Assembly: GCF_003050905.1 (NCBI RefSeq)
Contig: NZ_QAOT01000019.1
Origin: Cereibacter_A azotoformans
Lineage (GTDB): Bacteria; Pseudomonadota; Alphaproteobacteria; Rhodobacterales; Rhodobacteraceae
Reading direction: 5' to 3' (one strand)
DNA: 64,000 bases
A program made the position numbers and the translations under genes. The notes under the pieces were generated by a model. It saw nothing but the letters and a program-made list of their open reading frames with translations. It was not told the origin of the DNA and ran no database searches. Positions 52,515 through 61,880 of this stretch are shown in pieces (position 1 is the first letter of the stretch; every line of letters begins with the position of its first letter).

Positions 52515-54469
52515 CCCGCCCCTCCCCGCGCCCGCACATAGTGGCTGCCGAAATCGGCCTTCTTCAGCACCTTGCCCTGCTTGAGCAGCTCGGCCGCCAC
52601 CGCCTGCAGGATCAGCTCCATGCCCACGGCCGAGCCGCGCGCGGCCGCCCGGTGCGCGGCGTCAAGCCAGCAGTTGCGGATCTCGGCCCCGGTCATCTCG
52701 AACCGCTCGGCCAGCGCGCCAAGATCCAGATCGGCCGCGATGGGCGCCGCCGAGCGCAGCCCCCGCTCCCACAGCGCGCGGCGCAGATCCGGGCCCGGCA
52801 TGGGAAACTCGATCACATGATCGAAGCGCCGCAGGAAGGCCGCGTCCAGGTTCTGCGCCAGGTTGGTGGCGAGGATCGACAGCCCGTCGAAACTCTCCAG
52901 CCGCTGCAGCAGGTACGAGGTCTCGAGATTGGCGTAGCGGTCGTGGGCGTCACTGACCTCGGACCGCTGGCCAAAGAGCGAATCCGCCTCGTCGAAGAAC
53001 AGCAGCGCGTCCGACCCTTCGGCGGCCCGGAACAGCCGCTCGAGGTTCTTCTCGGTCTCGCCGATGTATTTCGACACCATCGCGGCCAGGTCCACCCGGA
53101 ACACCGGCAGGCCGAGCCGCGCCCCCACGATGGCCGCCGCCATCGTCTTGCCGGTGCCCGAGGGCCCCTTGAACAAAGCGACCGTTCCGCGGCTCTTGCC
53201 GAAGAGCGCGCCAAGGCCCCAGTCGCCCAGCACCTGCGCCCCGTGGGTCTGCCAGTCGATCAGCCGCTCCAGCGCCGCGCGCGTCGGGCGCGGCAGCACC
53301 AGATCCTCCATCCCCTGCCGCGTCGCGATCCGCCGGGCGTGCTGCGTCAGGGCGGCGGTCGCCTGCGCCTCGGCGCTGTGGCGCAGCGCGTCGGGGCGCG
53401 GGTCGCGCGCCTTGCTCCGCGCCAGGCGGAGCAGGTCGGCATGGCGCGCCTGCGTCAGGGTGGCGGAACCGAGCAGCCGCGCCTTCCAGACGGCGTGGCG
53501 ACGCTCGCAGGCCACGGGGTCGATCTGGTCCGCCCGCAGCCCCGCCTCCTGCCAGGGCTGTGCGTCGGGGGTGATCAGCACCGCGCCCTCAGCCAGAAGC
53601 GGCGCGAGCGCCGCGCGCTCGGGCGCGCCCGCGGCCGGATCGGGCACCACGGGCACCGCGCCGGCCAGCCGCGCGGCGCGAATGCGGGCCGCCAGCAGGT
53701 CGGACCGGCCGTCCTCGGGCAGCAGGCACAGCGCCCAGCCGCGCGCCTCGCCCAGATCCAGCACGGCGGTCGAGATCGCGTCGGGGGTGCCTGCGGTCAC
53801 GATCACCGCGCCCGTCTCACCCCCCTGCCCCAGCGGCAGCACCGGCCCCGGCGGCCGGGGCGGCGCGCCGAGCAGCAGATCCACCACCTCTTCGTCGATC
53901 CCGAGCGGCGCCTCGATCCGGGGCGCCGCCTCGTCCAGCCGGAGCAGCGCGAACAGCCGCAGCGGCGCGGCGGGCGCCAGCATCCGGCGCAGCGTCAGCG
54001 CATCCAGCCGGTGGGGCAGCAGCCGGTGCGCCAGCGCGGGCGTCAGGTGGCGGCGCGTCACGTCCTCACCAAGATAGCCGTAGGCCCGCCCGAACCGCGG
54101 ATCGAGCGCCGGCGCCGCGGCCAGCACCAGCAGGTCCAGCTCGGCCTCGGCCAGCCCGAAGACCTGCGCAAGCCGCGGCCAGATCCCCAGCGGCTCGCGG
54201 CGGCGCAGGGCGGCATGGTCGTGCCACGCCGCCATCACCGCATCGAGCGCGGGAACCCCGCCCGCGGCCGCAAGCCGGCCCGACATCTCGTCCAGCATCG
54301 CCTCGGCCTCGGCGTCGCTGAGAAAGAGGCCGAGGAACTGCTCGCGCCGGTCCTCGCCCCGCAGCGCGCGGGTGAGGGCGACCTCGTGGCGCAGGCGCAG
54401 CGCCAGAAGCTGAAGCGCGCCTTCCAGCCAGACGGCAGGATCGGAAAAGGGGCGCGCCTCGTCCCTCAT
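52511..54469 (-). CDS. AAA+ ATPase of the contractile injection system (Afp15-like)
   Basis: A 652-residue protein. The N-terminal 380 residues are helical with a winged-helix-like part (PLGIWPRLAQVFGLAEAELD). The C-terminal AAA+ domain has Walker A GPSGTGKT (about 435), Walker B ALLFFDEADSLFG (about 488), sensor 1 ILATNLAQN and arginine residues in FLRRFDHVIEF. Its family sits in all Afp/PVC-type clusters and is needed for particle assembly or maturation. The ATG overlaps the previous stop (ATGA), and its own stop overlaps the next start, showing tight coupling. Confidence 0.92.
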   Translation of the reverse strand: MRDEARPFSDPAVWLEGALQLLALRLRHEVALTRALRGEDRREQFLGLFLSDAEAEAMLDEMSGRLAAAGGVPALDAVMAAWHDHAALRRREPLGIWPRLAQVFGLAEAELDLLVLAAAPALDPRFGRAYGYLGEDVTRRHLTPALAHRLLPHRLDALTLRRMLAPAAPLRLFALLRLDEAAPRIEAPLGIDEEVVDLLLGAPPRPPGPVLPLGQGGETGAVIVTAGTPDAISTAVLDLGEARGWALCLLPEDGRSDLLAARIRAARLAGAVPVVPDPAAGAPERAALAPLLAEGAVLITPDAQPWQEAGLRADQIDPVACERRHAVWKARLLGSATLTQARHADLLRLARSKARDPRPDALRHSAEAQATAALTQHARRIATRQGMEDLVLPRPTRAALERLIDWQTHGAQVLGDWGLGALFGKSRGTVALFKGPSGTGKTMAAAIVGARLGLPVFRVDLAAMVSKYIGETEKNLERLFRAAEGSDALLFFDEADSLFGQRSEVSDAHDRYANLETSYLLQRLESFDGLSILATNLAQNLDAAFLRRFDHVIEFPMPGPDLRRALWERGLRSAAPIAADLDLGALAERFEMTGAEIRNCWLDAAHRAAARGSAVGMELILQAVAAELLKQGKVLKKADFGSHYVRARGGAG

Positions 54470-56013
54470 GGCTCGCCCCCGATCTGCAGAACCAGCCGGG
54501 GAAGGCCCGGTTGCGGCAGCCGGCCCTGCGGCCCGGTCAGCCCCGCCATCCGCAGCAGGATCCCCAGAGGCAGCGGATCGAGCCGCACCGTCAGCCGGTC
54601 GGGGCCACGGTCGAACAGGCCCGGCCGCTGCAGGAACTGCCGCCGCAGGTAGGGGTGGGAGCTGCCGTGCAGCCCGCGCAGGCGGCTGGCCAGATCGGCC
54701 ATCAGCAGCGCCGACCAGCGGCGGGCGGGGTCGGCGCCCTCCATCACCCGGCGGGCCTCGGGCGCAAGCCCCCGCAGCAGCCGCGGGGGCGGATCGGGCT
54801 GGGGCGCCGCCATATCCACCTCGCGCGGCTCGACCGGCAGCATCCGCTGAAGCGCGCCGTCGTGCGCGGCATCGGCCCAGTCTTCGGGATCGAGCGCCTG
54901 CCACAGGGCCTGCGCCAGCGCCGTGGGCGCCAGACAGGCGGGGGCGTCGAGCAGCAGGGCCGAGGGCATGAGCAGCGCGAGCCCCGCCCGCGGGCTGCGC
55001 GCCGCCGGGGCCTCGGCCGCCGCGGGACGCGCGCGCCCGGCCAGCCCCGGCGCAGCGGGATCGGCGGTCGTCTCCTCCGGCGCGGCGGGTTGGCCCGCCG
55101 GGCGGGCAAGGCGGAACAGCAGGCGCCGCGTCGTGGGCCCGGCCGCCGCGCAGGCCACGGCCGCCGCCAGCGCCGGCGCCTCGGCCTCCGGGCGCGTGGG
55201 CGGCTCGGCCCGCGCTTCGCCCGTGGGGCGCGCGGCGCGCTCCTGCAAGGTCAGCACCGCAGCCACCGCCAGAAGCAGCGCCTGCGGGGCGATCTCGCGC
55301 CCGCCCCGCGCCAGCAGGCGCAGGGTCACGCGCAGCGCCTCGGCGGCGATCAGGGCGGCGGAGCGGCGGGCGGGCGGCGGCAGGCCCGCCTCCTGCAAGA
55401 GCCGCAGGGCGTCCTCCAGCGGCGGGGCTTCGGCCGCCGCCTGCATCAGAAGCGCGCGCGCAAGGGCGGCCTGCGCCTCCGCCGGCCAGCGCGCCACGGG
55501 ATCGGCGGGATCGCCGCGCGCGGCCGGGGCCACCGCCAACCGGGCCAGCACCTCGGGACGGGCGAGGATCAGCTCGGCCGCGGCGCGTTCGGCCGGAAGA
55601 TGCTCCAGCGCCGCGAAATCGGGAAAGGCCCAGCCCTCGCCCGGCCCGAGGCCCGCGCGGAAGAGAATGTAGGCCGCCATGTAGCTGGCATGGTCCGGCC
55701 AGTGCCGCACCTCGCGCGCGCCGCCCGCCAGCGCCGCCTTCAGCGCACCCACGATCCGCTCGGCCAGCAGGCGGGCAAAGGCCGCCTCATCGAGCCCGTC
55801 GCCGAGATCGAGCCGGATGCGCAGGCGCCGCAGCCGCACCACGCCCTCCTGCGCCGAGATCACGGGCGCCGCCGCGCACGCCAGCGCCGCCGGAAGATCC
55901 TCGCGCACGGCCCGATCGAGCCGCGCGCCCGTGGCCACGGCCACCGCCGGGCCCGCGACGGCGGTGCAACGGGTCGCGACGCGCCCGAGGACGAGGCGGT
56001 CCGCCCCCGTCAT
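54466..56013 (-). CDS. Contractile injection system tape-measure-family protein (CIS_TMP type)
   Basis: A 515-residue Ala-rich protein. The N-terminus has the pattern of the family start (VRLRRLRIRLDLGDGLDEAA, FARLLAERIVGALKAAL). The middle is low-complexity Ala/Pro/Arg. The C-terminus carries LALLMPSALLL and the diagnostic RRQFLQRPGLFDRGPDRLTV with LDPLPLGILLRMAGL. Proteins of this family are called tape-measure proteins of contractile injection systems, setting sheath length. It is short next to Afp14. ATG 56013 is chosen; a GTG at 56019 is possible. Directly upstream of the ATPase. Confidence 0.75.
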   Translation of the reverse strand: MTGADRLVLGRVATRCTAVAGPAVAVATGARLDRAVREDLPAALACAAAPVISAQEGVVRLRRLRIRLDLGDGLDEAAFARLLAERIVGALKAALAGGAREVRHWPDHASYMAAYILFRAGLGPGEGWAFPDFAALEHLPAERAAAELILARPEVLARLAVAPAARGDPADPVARWPAEAQAALARALLMQAAAEAPPLEDALRLLQEAGLPPPARRSAALIAAEALRVTLRLLARGGREIAPQALLLAVAAVLTLQERAARPTGEARAEPPTRPEAEAPALAAAVACAAAGPTTRRLLFRLARPAGQPAAPEETTADPAAPGLAGRARPAAAEAPAARSPRAGLALLMPSALLLDAPACLAPTALAQALWQALDPEDWADAAHDGALQRMLPVEPREVDMAAPQPDPPPRLLRGLAPEARRVMEGADPARRWSALLMADLASRLRGLHGSSHPYLRRQFLQRPGLFDRGPDRLTVRLDPLPLGILLRMAGLTGPQGRLPQPGLPRLVLQIGGEP

Positions 56014-56081
56014 GGCCACCCCCGCCCCGCCGGCCGCCAGGCGCCGGGCCTGCGAGGGATGATGCGGCGCGGGCGCATGGC

Positions 56082-57215
56082 TCAGAACCCCGGACCGCGG
56101 GCGAAGACGGCCAGATCGGCCAACTCGGCCTTCATCTCGGTGATCTGCGCGACGGTGCGGCCGAGCGTGGCCGCAAGCTGTGCCTCGTCGGCCTCGAGGA
56201 AGGCCGCGGGCGTGGCGATGCCTTCCGCCGCGAGCTTGTCGCGGATCGAGACATCGGTCACGAGGTCCGGGATGCGCAGCCGTTCGGGCGGCAGCACCTC
56301 GGCCAGACGGAAGCCGTTGGCCACCAGCACGCCGCGGAAGTCGTCGAACGGGCGGTCGAACACCGGCGGCCTTCGGTCGGGGGGCCTTCGGTCAGGCGGC
56401 TCGACCACCACCTCGCCCGGCTCGGTGGGCGGCTCGGCGGGGCGCGGCACGGTCAGCGGGCAGATGCAGGCCTGCAACCAGTCCTGAACCACCGAAAGCG
56501 GCAGCACGGCGCGGCGGTCCAGCGGCTGGAAGCGGGAGCCCTCGGCCCCGGCGAGGATGCGCCCAAGCACCAGCAGGTTGTCCTCGGGCGGCGGTTCGGC
56601 CGGCATCGGCAGCATCTCGGGCGGAGCCGCGCAGAAGAAGGGCGCCAGCGCGTCGCAGGCCGCCGCCGGCACCGCGAACGAGGGCGGCAGCGCGCACAGA
56701 AGCTCGATCGACACCACGTCGCAGGCCCGGCTGGGCCGCAGCCGGTTCGCCGGGTGGCCGCAACCCTCCGCCACGCCGGGCCGCAGGCTGCCCTCCTCCT
56801 CGGCCGGGCGCGCCACCAGCCACGCGGTCACCGTCTCCAGATCGGCCGCGCCCGCCCGCCTGCGACGCTCGTCGGGATCGACCACCTCGCAGGACAGGGG
56901 CCCCGGCCCGCAGCAGCCCCAGACCCGGCCGGTGATGTCGGGCACCGTCAGCGCCTCGGTCAGGTAGATCTCGTCGCCCGTCCGGGTGATGCCATAGCCG
57001 GCGGACAGGGTCAGGCTGTCGTCCCGGCCGATCACCGGGATGAGGCCCGCCACCACGCCCCAGCCGTGCAGAAGCCGCCGCATCCGCGCCAGTTCCCGGT
57101 CGTGCGACCGGCGGTCCAGCGTCAGATCCTCGGCCCGTATCACCTGCCGGTCGAAGTAGAGCGGCGTCACGACCCCGTTCTTCGCCTCGGCCAGCGCCTG
57201 CGCCTTGCGCTCCAC
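56082..57215 (-). CDS. Injection-system structural protein with LHGWGVVAGL domain
   Basis: A 377-residue protein. The N-terminal domain (PLYFDRQVIRAEDLTLDRRS, then MRRLLHGWGVVAGL) is shared with the collagen-stalk protein encoded just upstream (YYDGKPLFARDFITEQDYHR, then NALLHGAGTVCGL). It contains many Cys (VWGCCGPG, CDVVSIELLCALP). The C-terminus looks like a helix-hairpin-helix unit (LAAEGIATPAAFLEADEAQL). The GTG start at 57215 is favoured by GGAGAGG nine bases upstream; an ATG at 57239 would overlap the previous gene by 20 bases. The likely role is in the baseplate periphery or fibre attachment, from context. Confidence 0.7.
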   Translation of the reverse strand: MERKAQALAEAKNGVVTPLYFDRQVIRAEDLTLDRRSHDRELARMRRLLHGWGVVAGLIPVIGRDDSLTLSAGYGITRTGDEIYLTEALTVPDITGRVWGCCGPGPLSCEVVDPDERRRRAGAADLETVTAWLVARPAEEEGSLRPGVAEGCGHPANRLRPSRACDVVSIELLCALPPSFAVPAAACDALAPFFCAAPPEMLPMPAEPPPEDNLLVLGRILAGAEGSRFQPLDRRAVLPLSVVQDWLQACICPLTVPRPAEPPTEPGEVVVEPPDRRPPDRRPPVFDRPFDDFRGVLVANGFRLAEVLPPERLRIPDLVTDVSIRDKLAAEGIATPAAFLEADEAQLAATLGRTVAQITEMKAELADLAVFARGPGF

Positions 57216-57219
57216 GGTG

Positions 57220-59820
57220 CTACCTCTCCTCCCTGACATGGAACCAGCTTCGGAACGTGCCTCCCCCGCCCGCGGCGCCGGTGGGCAGGCGCCCGCCGAT
57301 GAAGGCGCCCGAGACGGCGATGCCGTCGGGGTCCGTCACGAAATCGGCGTGAAAGACGACGCGGAAGGGCAGCCGCAGATCAAGGCGCAGGTCGAAGTGC
57401 GTGTTGTCATCGCCCCGCAGGCAGAAGCCCTCGACCTCCTCGGCCTCGTCGAGCACATCCCAGCCCTCGAGCAGGTCGCCCGCGATCTGCAGGTTCTCGA
57501 TCGGATGGGCGATCATGCGCGGCCGCGCCCAGTGGATGAGGCCGTGATCGTCCTCCACCGGGATCTCGAGTTCCGCCACGACCGAGGGCCCGGCCTTCGT
57601 CTGGCCCGTGAAGGCGGGCCACAGCACCTTGCCCTTGAAGGCGATGGCGAGCCCCGGCCCCTTCACCTGCTCGCTCAGGCCGCCCAGCCCGCCGGGGAAG
57701 GGCTCGGCGTGCCTCCAGCTCAGCGCGACGATGGGAATGCCGGGCAGAAGCCCCGCCCCGTCCGCGCCGTCCCGGCCATCCTGGCCGCGGGGCCCCCGCT
57801 CGCCCCGGTCGCCCGTGTCGCCTTTGGGGCCGGCCTCTCCCCTTTCGCCCGGTTCGCCCCGGGGGCCCTTGCTGCCGGGCGCGCCGGGATCGCCGCGGGG
57901 CCCCGGCGGGCCTTCGGCGACACCCTGTTCCAGGATGCAGTCGATCACCTGCCGCAGCGTCGCCGCCGAGGGCACGAGCGGCCGGTGGGTCAGGTTGTCG
58001 AGGAACAGTTCGCCCTCGCGCGCCTCGGCCCGGTCGTGGATCACCGGCAGGTCCGCGTCCGGCCCCGGCCAGCGGTAGCCCGCGACATGGCCCAGAACGA
58101 CCCGGTGGGGGCCCTCGCCACAAAAGCGGCAACCCTTCAGCGCCTGAAGGAAATGCGCCCCGCAATCCTCCTCGGCGATGTCGATCACCGCCACCACCCC
58201 GCGCTCGGGCAGGGTCTCGGGCTGGTCGGCGGCCGCGGCATAGATGCGCGTGCCGTTCGCGTTCATCGCAAGGTTGAGGCCGATCCCCTCGATGCGGAAC
58301 GCGTCGGGCGACAGGCCCAGCGTCGGCGGATCGCCTGCATCCTGCGACTTCACCGGATCGAGCGGAACGGTGGTGAAACGCGTCACGCCCTCGGCATCGG
58401 CCAGGAGCAGGTAGGCCCGCATCTCGGTCGGCGCGAGGGCCATGTCGAGGGCCCGGCCCGCCATCCGAACGCCGCGCCCGCTTTTCTGCACGCTCGCCCC
58501 GGCGTCGATCAGCCGGTACCGCTCGAGCCGGATGGTCTCGTCCTCTTGCGAGGCGGTGTAGAGAAAGCCGTCGTCAAAGCTCCAGTTCAGCAGGACCAGC
58601 CGGGCGCCCGGCGCGGGGGCGTAGCCGCTGGCTTGCGCCGCCTCGGGCGTCAGCGCGCCCTGACGGAAGAGCGCGGTGTCGATCAGGTAAAGCCGCCCGG
58701 CCGCATCGCCCTCGGGCGTGGCGATGGCCAGGAAACGCCCGTCGCGCGTGATCTCGATCATCGAGGCGCCGCGGGCGGCCGCATCCTCCGGCCCGCCGAA
58801 CCCATGCCCGAAGGCGAGGCTCGGCTGCCCGTCCAGATGCCCCGTCTCGCCGGTCTCGAGATAGGCCTCGATCACCTCGCGGCTGTAGGAGACGAGGCGG
58901 CTGTCCGCGCCGTTCACGTCCAGCACATAGAGCGTCCCCGAGGTGGGCGACACCGCCAGCCGCGCCGCCGCCCCCGCGGTCGGGATCACGCGCAAGGGCT
59001 CGACCGGCGTTCCGAGCGCCCCGGCCCGCCAGATCCCCACGCCGTTCGCGGCCGCGCCGTCAAAGCCGCCACCGGCGACGAACAGAAGCCGCGCCTCGCG
59101 CGCCGAGGCGGTGTCCGAGATACTGGCCGACCCGCCGATCAGCGCCTCGAGGTCGTGGGTGTTGCCGTCATGGGCCAGAAGCCGCGCCCCGAGCGCGTCC
59201 TGAACGCCCAGCTGCACCAGCGACTCGCCCTCGTTCACATGCACGGCCCGAGGCACCGCCCCGGCGAAGGAAAAGCTGTGAACCCAATCGAGCCGGGGCG
59301 CCTCGACCGGCTCGTGCCGGGCCAGATCCTCGGGGCGCCCGGCGTGAAGGACGAAGCGGTAGCCCTCGGCCACATGGGCGAAGGCGCCCTCGCCCTCGCA
59401 GCCGGGCAGGATGACCGGGGCCTTCTCCTCGCCGCAGTCCTGCCGCTCGATGGCGATGAAGAGATGCGCGCTGCCGTCGAGCTGCTCCTGCAGGGCAAGG
59501 TCCGCCCGCAGCAGATCCGCGATCCGCACCAGCCCCCGCTTCGGAACCACGATCTCCTGTCCGCAGCAGTCCAGCGCCAGACCCGGCTCGACCACGACAA
59601 AGTCGCGCCGGCAGGTCTCGGACGGGTGCTGGACCAGCTTCAGCCCGCAGACCGTTCCGGCCCCGTGCAGCAGCGCGTTGTGCATCTGGCGATGGCCCCG
59701 GTGGTAGTCCTGCTCGGTGATGAAGTCGCGGGCGAAGAGCGGCTTGCCGTCGTAGTAGTTGGTGCGGATCGGTTGATGCAGGCCGCAGGGCAGGCAGGAT
59801 TTCTTGCTGGCGTCTAGCAT
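57220..59820 (-). CDS. Fibre-like protein with collagen stalk
   Basis: An 866-residue protein. Residues 1-120 form the shared LHGxGxVxGL domain with several Cys (CLPCGLH, DCCGQEIVVPKRG). A long beta-propeller-like middle (about 200-560) has repeated blade motifs (GTLYVLDVNG, GRFLAIATPEGDAAGRLYLI, GTRIYAAAADQPE). An uninterrupted run of 18 Gly-X-Y triplets spans about 637-690 (starts GPPGPRGDPGAPG, ends GRDGADGAG). A C-terminal globular domain of about 175 residues follows. The arrangement suggests a trimeric collagen stalk carrying a receptor-binding head. GGAG precedes the ATG, which overlaps the previous stop by seven bases. Confidence 0.8.
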   Translation of the reverse strand: MLDASKKSCLPCGLHQPIRTNYYDGKPLFARDFITEQDYHRGHRQMHNALLHGAGTVCGLKLVQHPSETCRRDFVVVEPGLALDCCGQEIVVPKRGLVRIADLLRADLALQEQLDGSAHLFIAIERQDCGEEKAPVILPGCEGEGAFAHVAEGYRFVLHAGRPEDLARHEPVEAPRLDWVHSFSFAGAVPRAVHVNEGESLVQLGVQDALGARLLAHDGNTHDLEALIGGSASISDTASAREARLLFVAGGGFDGAAANGVGIWRAGALGTPVEPLRVIPTAGAAARLAVSPTSGTLYVLDVNGADSRLVSYSREVIEAYLETGETGHLDGQPSLAFGHGFGGPEDAAARGASMIEITRDGRFLAIATPEGDAAGRLYLIDTALFRQGALTPEAAQASGYAPAPGARLVLLNWSFDDGFLYTASQEDETIRLERYRLIDAGASVQKSGRGVRMAGRALDMALAPTEMRAYLLLADAEGVTRFTTVPLDPVKSQDAGDPPTLGLSPDAFRIEGIGLNLAMNANGTRIYAAAADQPETLPERGVVAVIDIAEEDCGAHFLQALKGCRFCGEGPHRVVLGHVAGYRWPGPDADLPVIHDRAEAREGELFLDNLTHRPLVPSAATLRQVIDCILEQGVAEGPPGPRGDPGAPGSKGPRGEPGERGEAGPKGDTGDRGERGPRGQDGRDGADGAGLLPGIPIVALSWRHAEPFPGGLGGLSEQVKGPGLAIAFKGKVLWPAFTGQTKAGPSVVAELEIPVEDDHGLIHWARPRMIAHPIENLQIAGDLLEGWDVLDEAEEVEGFCLRGDDNTHFDLRLDLRLPFRVVFHADFVTDPDGIAVSGAFIGGRLPTGAAGGGGTFRSWFHVREER

Positions 59821-61880
59821 GGGAGGGCTCCTTCGCCGGGGTCGGCGCTCAAGACATGCGGAAGGTGGAGCGCGTCCGCGGGCCGCGGCGGCGCGGTGGT
59901 GAGGCTGGCCCCCAGCCGGCCGGCCCCCAGCGGCAACCCGGTCGGGCCAAGGATCATGTCCACCCCCAGCGTGGACCGGCGGCCGATCGCAACTCCCGGC
60001 TCGAACAGCCGCAGCGCGAAACGCGCATGGGCGGGAACCGAGGCCGCCACGAGGCGCTCGATCGTCGCCCGCGCCTCGGGCGTCGCCGCGAGATGGGCGG
60101 GCAGGACGATGGTGAAGCGGTGCGCGGGCGCGGCCGGATCGAGCGGCGCGCCGCCGATCACCGGCCCGTCCGGCGCCCCGAGATGCTGGGCCACCGGCGG
60201 CAGGCGGAAATGCTCGATCACCTGCGGCAGGGGCTCGGCCAGCCCCGTGTGCCATTGCAGGATGCGCTTGAGGCCCGCGATCGTGCCGCGCTGGCGGAAA
60301 TGCCCGATCGCCTGCGCGATCATCGCGCGCCGGGTCGCCTCGGGCCAAGAGGCCAGGAACTCCAGATCGAACCAGGCGCCGAGCCAGGACAGGAAGCCCT
60401 CCGGCACCACCCGCGGGTCGAGGATCTCCTCCATGCTGCGATGACGGGCGGCGATCTCGGCGAAGACCGTGTCGAAATAGCCCAGGAACCGATCGAGGAA
60501 CCGCGCGCTTTCGGGGTCTTCGTGGAAGGGCGCGGGCAGGTGGCGCAACGAGCTGCGCCGCGGCCCGTGGATGTCGATGACCCGCACGAGGGGCGAGGCG
60601 CGGCCGTCGCCCGACAGCTCGACCCTCAGCCACAGGAAGCGTCCGGGGCCGCTCTGGACCAGCCCCTCGGGCAGGGCGCCGCGCCCGAGGACCAGCGGGC
60701 GTGACCAGCGGTCCTCGGGCACCAGCGCCAGCCGATCGAAGGGGATCGCCGCATCCGCCGTCAGCGTCGCGAAGACGAGCCGCGTGTTCACCGGCAGATC
60801 GAGGTCGAAGGTGATCCGGTCCCAGGCAAAGCCGGTGCGCCCGCTGTCGAGCGCCAGCGTCGTGAAGCCGCCCGCGCGCGGCACCTCGATCCGCCGCGGC
60901 AGGGCGATCAGCGGCCGCCGGCTCGGCCCGTGCCGCCCCGTGGCGTCGGGCGCGAGGCCCCGGAACAGGATCGGCGCGTGCCCCGGCCACCCCGGATCGG
61001 CCCAGGCCAGACCCTCGGCCGTCCGCCGAAGCGGCGGCAGCGCCAGATCGAGCGCATCCTCGGCGACCGCCACGCCCCGGCCCCGCGCGTCGTACGAGAC
61101 CATGCGGCCGCCGTCGATGGCGTGGATGACGGCGGGCGGCGGCGGGATCGCGGCGCAGCCGTCGCCCGCGCATCCGCCGCCTGAAGGCGCGCGCGCGGCC
61201 GCCAGCGCGGTGGGCTTGCGCAGCGGGATGCGCGGAAAGGTCGGATCCTCCCGCAGCGCGCCGTCATGGCGGCGCAGGTGTCCCGGATCCGTCAGCGCCA
61301 CATAGAGCCGGCCGGCCGCGTCATAGGCGATGGCCTCGGGGCGGCCCCCCTCCAGCACGGCCGCATGGCGCAGCGCCGCAAGCGGCAGGGCCAGCACCAG
61401 AAGCCGCCGCGCGCCGCGGTCGAGGATCGCAAGGTCGCCCGACGGGGCAAGCGCCACGTCCACCGGCTCGACCAGCGCGAACGGATCACGCGGCGGGCCC
61501 TCCTCGGCCGGATCGCAGGGCGACGGCGCGGGCAGCGGCCGCGCGGGCCAGAGCGGCTCGAAGGGACCCATCGGCCCGGCTTCGGCCCCCGCCTGCGCCG
61601 TCAGGATCACGCGGCGCACCGGATCGGCCAGATACATCCGCCCGTCGCTCGAGATCGCGAGGCCCTTCGGCAGCGTCCGCCCCCCGAAGGTGCCGAAAGG
61701 CTCGGCCAGCGGGATCGCGCTGCGTCCGGCGATGGCCAGCGCCAGCGGGCGGTCGGCGTGGGGAATGCCCGGCCGGCTCTCGGGCGGGCCGAGAGGCCAG
61801 CCCAGCCGCGCCGACAGCCGCAGGAACGGCGGCGCGGTGTCCTTGACGCGCGGCGACGCCGGGGGGCCAACATCAGTCAT
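59814..61880 (-). CDS. Phage tail protein (gpI/TIGR02242-like) with beta-propeller insert
   Basis: A 688-residue protein. The N-terminal 400 residues contain NHL/propeller-like repeats (GLAISSDGRMYLADPVRRVI, AIAYDAAGRLYVALTDPG). The C-terminal third is a tail-protein domain: LPAPFHEDPESARFLDRFLG, WLGAWFDLEFLASWPEATRR, GHFRQRGTIAGLKRILQWHT. It matches the phage tail protein family (T4 gp6/P2 gpI region of the baseplate wedge). Its ATG overlaps the stop of the gpJ-like gene by eight bases. Confidence 0.82.
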   Translation of the reverse strand: MTDVGPPASPRVKDTAPPFLRLSARLGWPLGPPESRPGIPHADRPLALAIAGRSAIPLAEPFGTFGGRTLPKGLAISSDGRMYLADPVRRVILTAQAGAEAGPMGPFEPLWPARPLPAPSPCDPAEEGPPRDPFALVEPVDVALAPSGDLAILDRGARRLLVLALPLAALRHAAVLEGGRPEAIAYDAAGRLYVALTDPGHLRRHDGALREDPTFPRIPLRKPTALAAARAPSGGGCAGDGCAAIPPPPAVIHAIDGGRMVSYDARGRGVAVAEDALDLALPPLRRTAEGLAWADPGWPGHAPILFRGLAPDATGRHGPSRRPLIALPRRIEVPRAGGFTTLALDSGRTGFAWDRITFDLDLPVNTRLVFATLTADAAIPFDRLALVPEDRWSRPLVLGRGALPEGLVQSGPGRFLWLRVELSGDGRASPLVRVIDIHGPRRSSLRHLPAPFHEDPESARFLDRFLGYFDTVFAEIAARHRSMEEILDPRVVPEGFLSWLGAWFDLEFLASWPEATRRAMIAQAIGHFRQRGTIAGLKRILQWHTGLAEPLPQVIEHFRLPPVAQHLGAPDGPVIGGAPLDPAAPAHRFTIVLPAHLAATPEARATIERLVAASVPAHARFALRLFEPGVAIGRRSTLGVDMILGPTGLPLGAGRLGASLTTAPPRPADALHLPHVLSADPGEGALPC

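Noticed and set aside
47960..54652. A plus-strand open frame of over 2200 codons
   Set aside because: It is the antisense shadow of the injection-system genes. Its composition is Arg/Gly/Pro/His-rich without any domain, and the minus strand has clear families, overlapping starts and ribosome sites.
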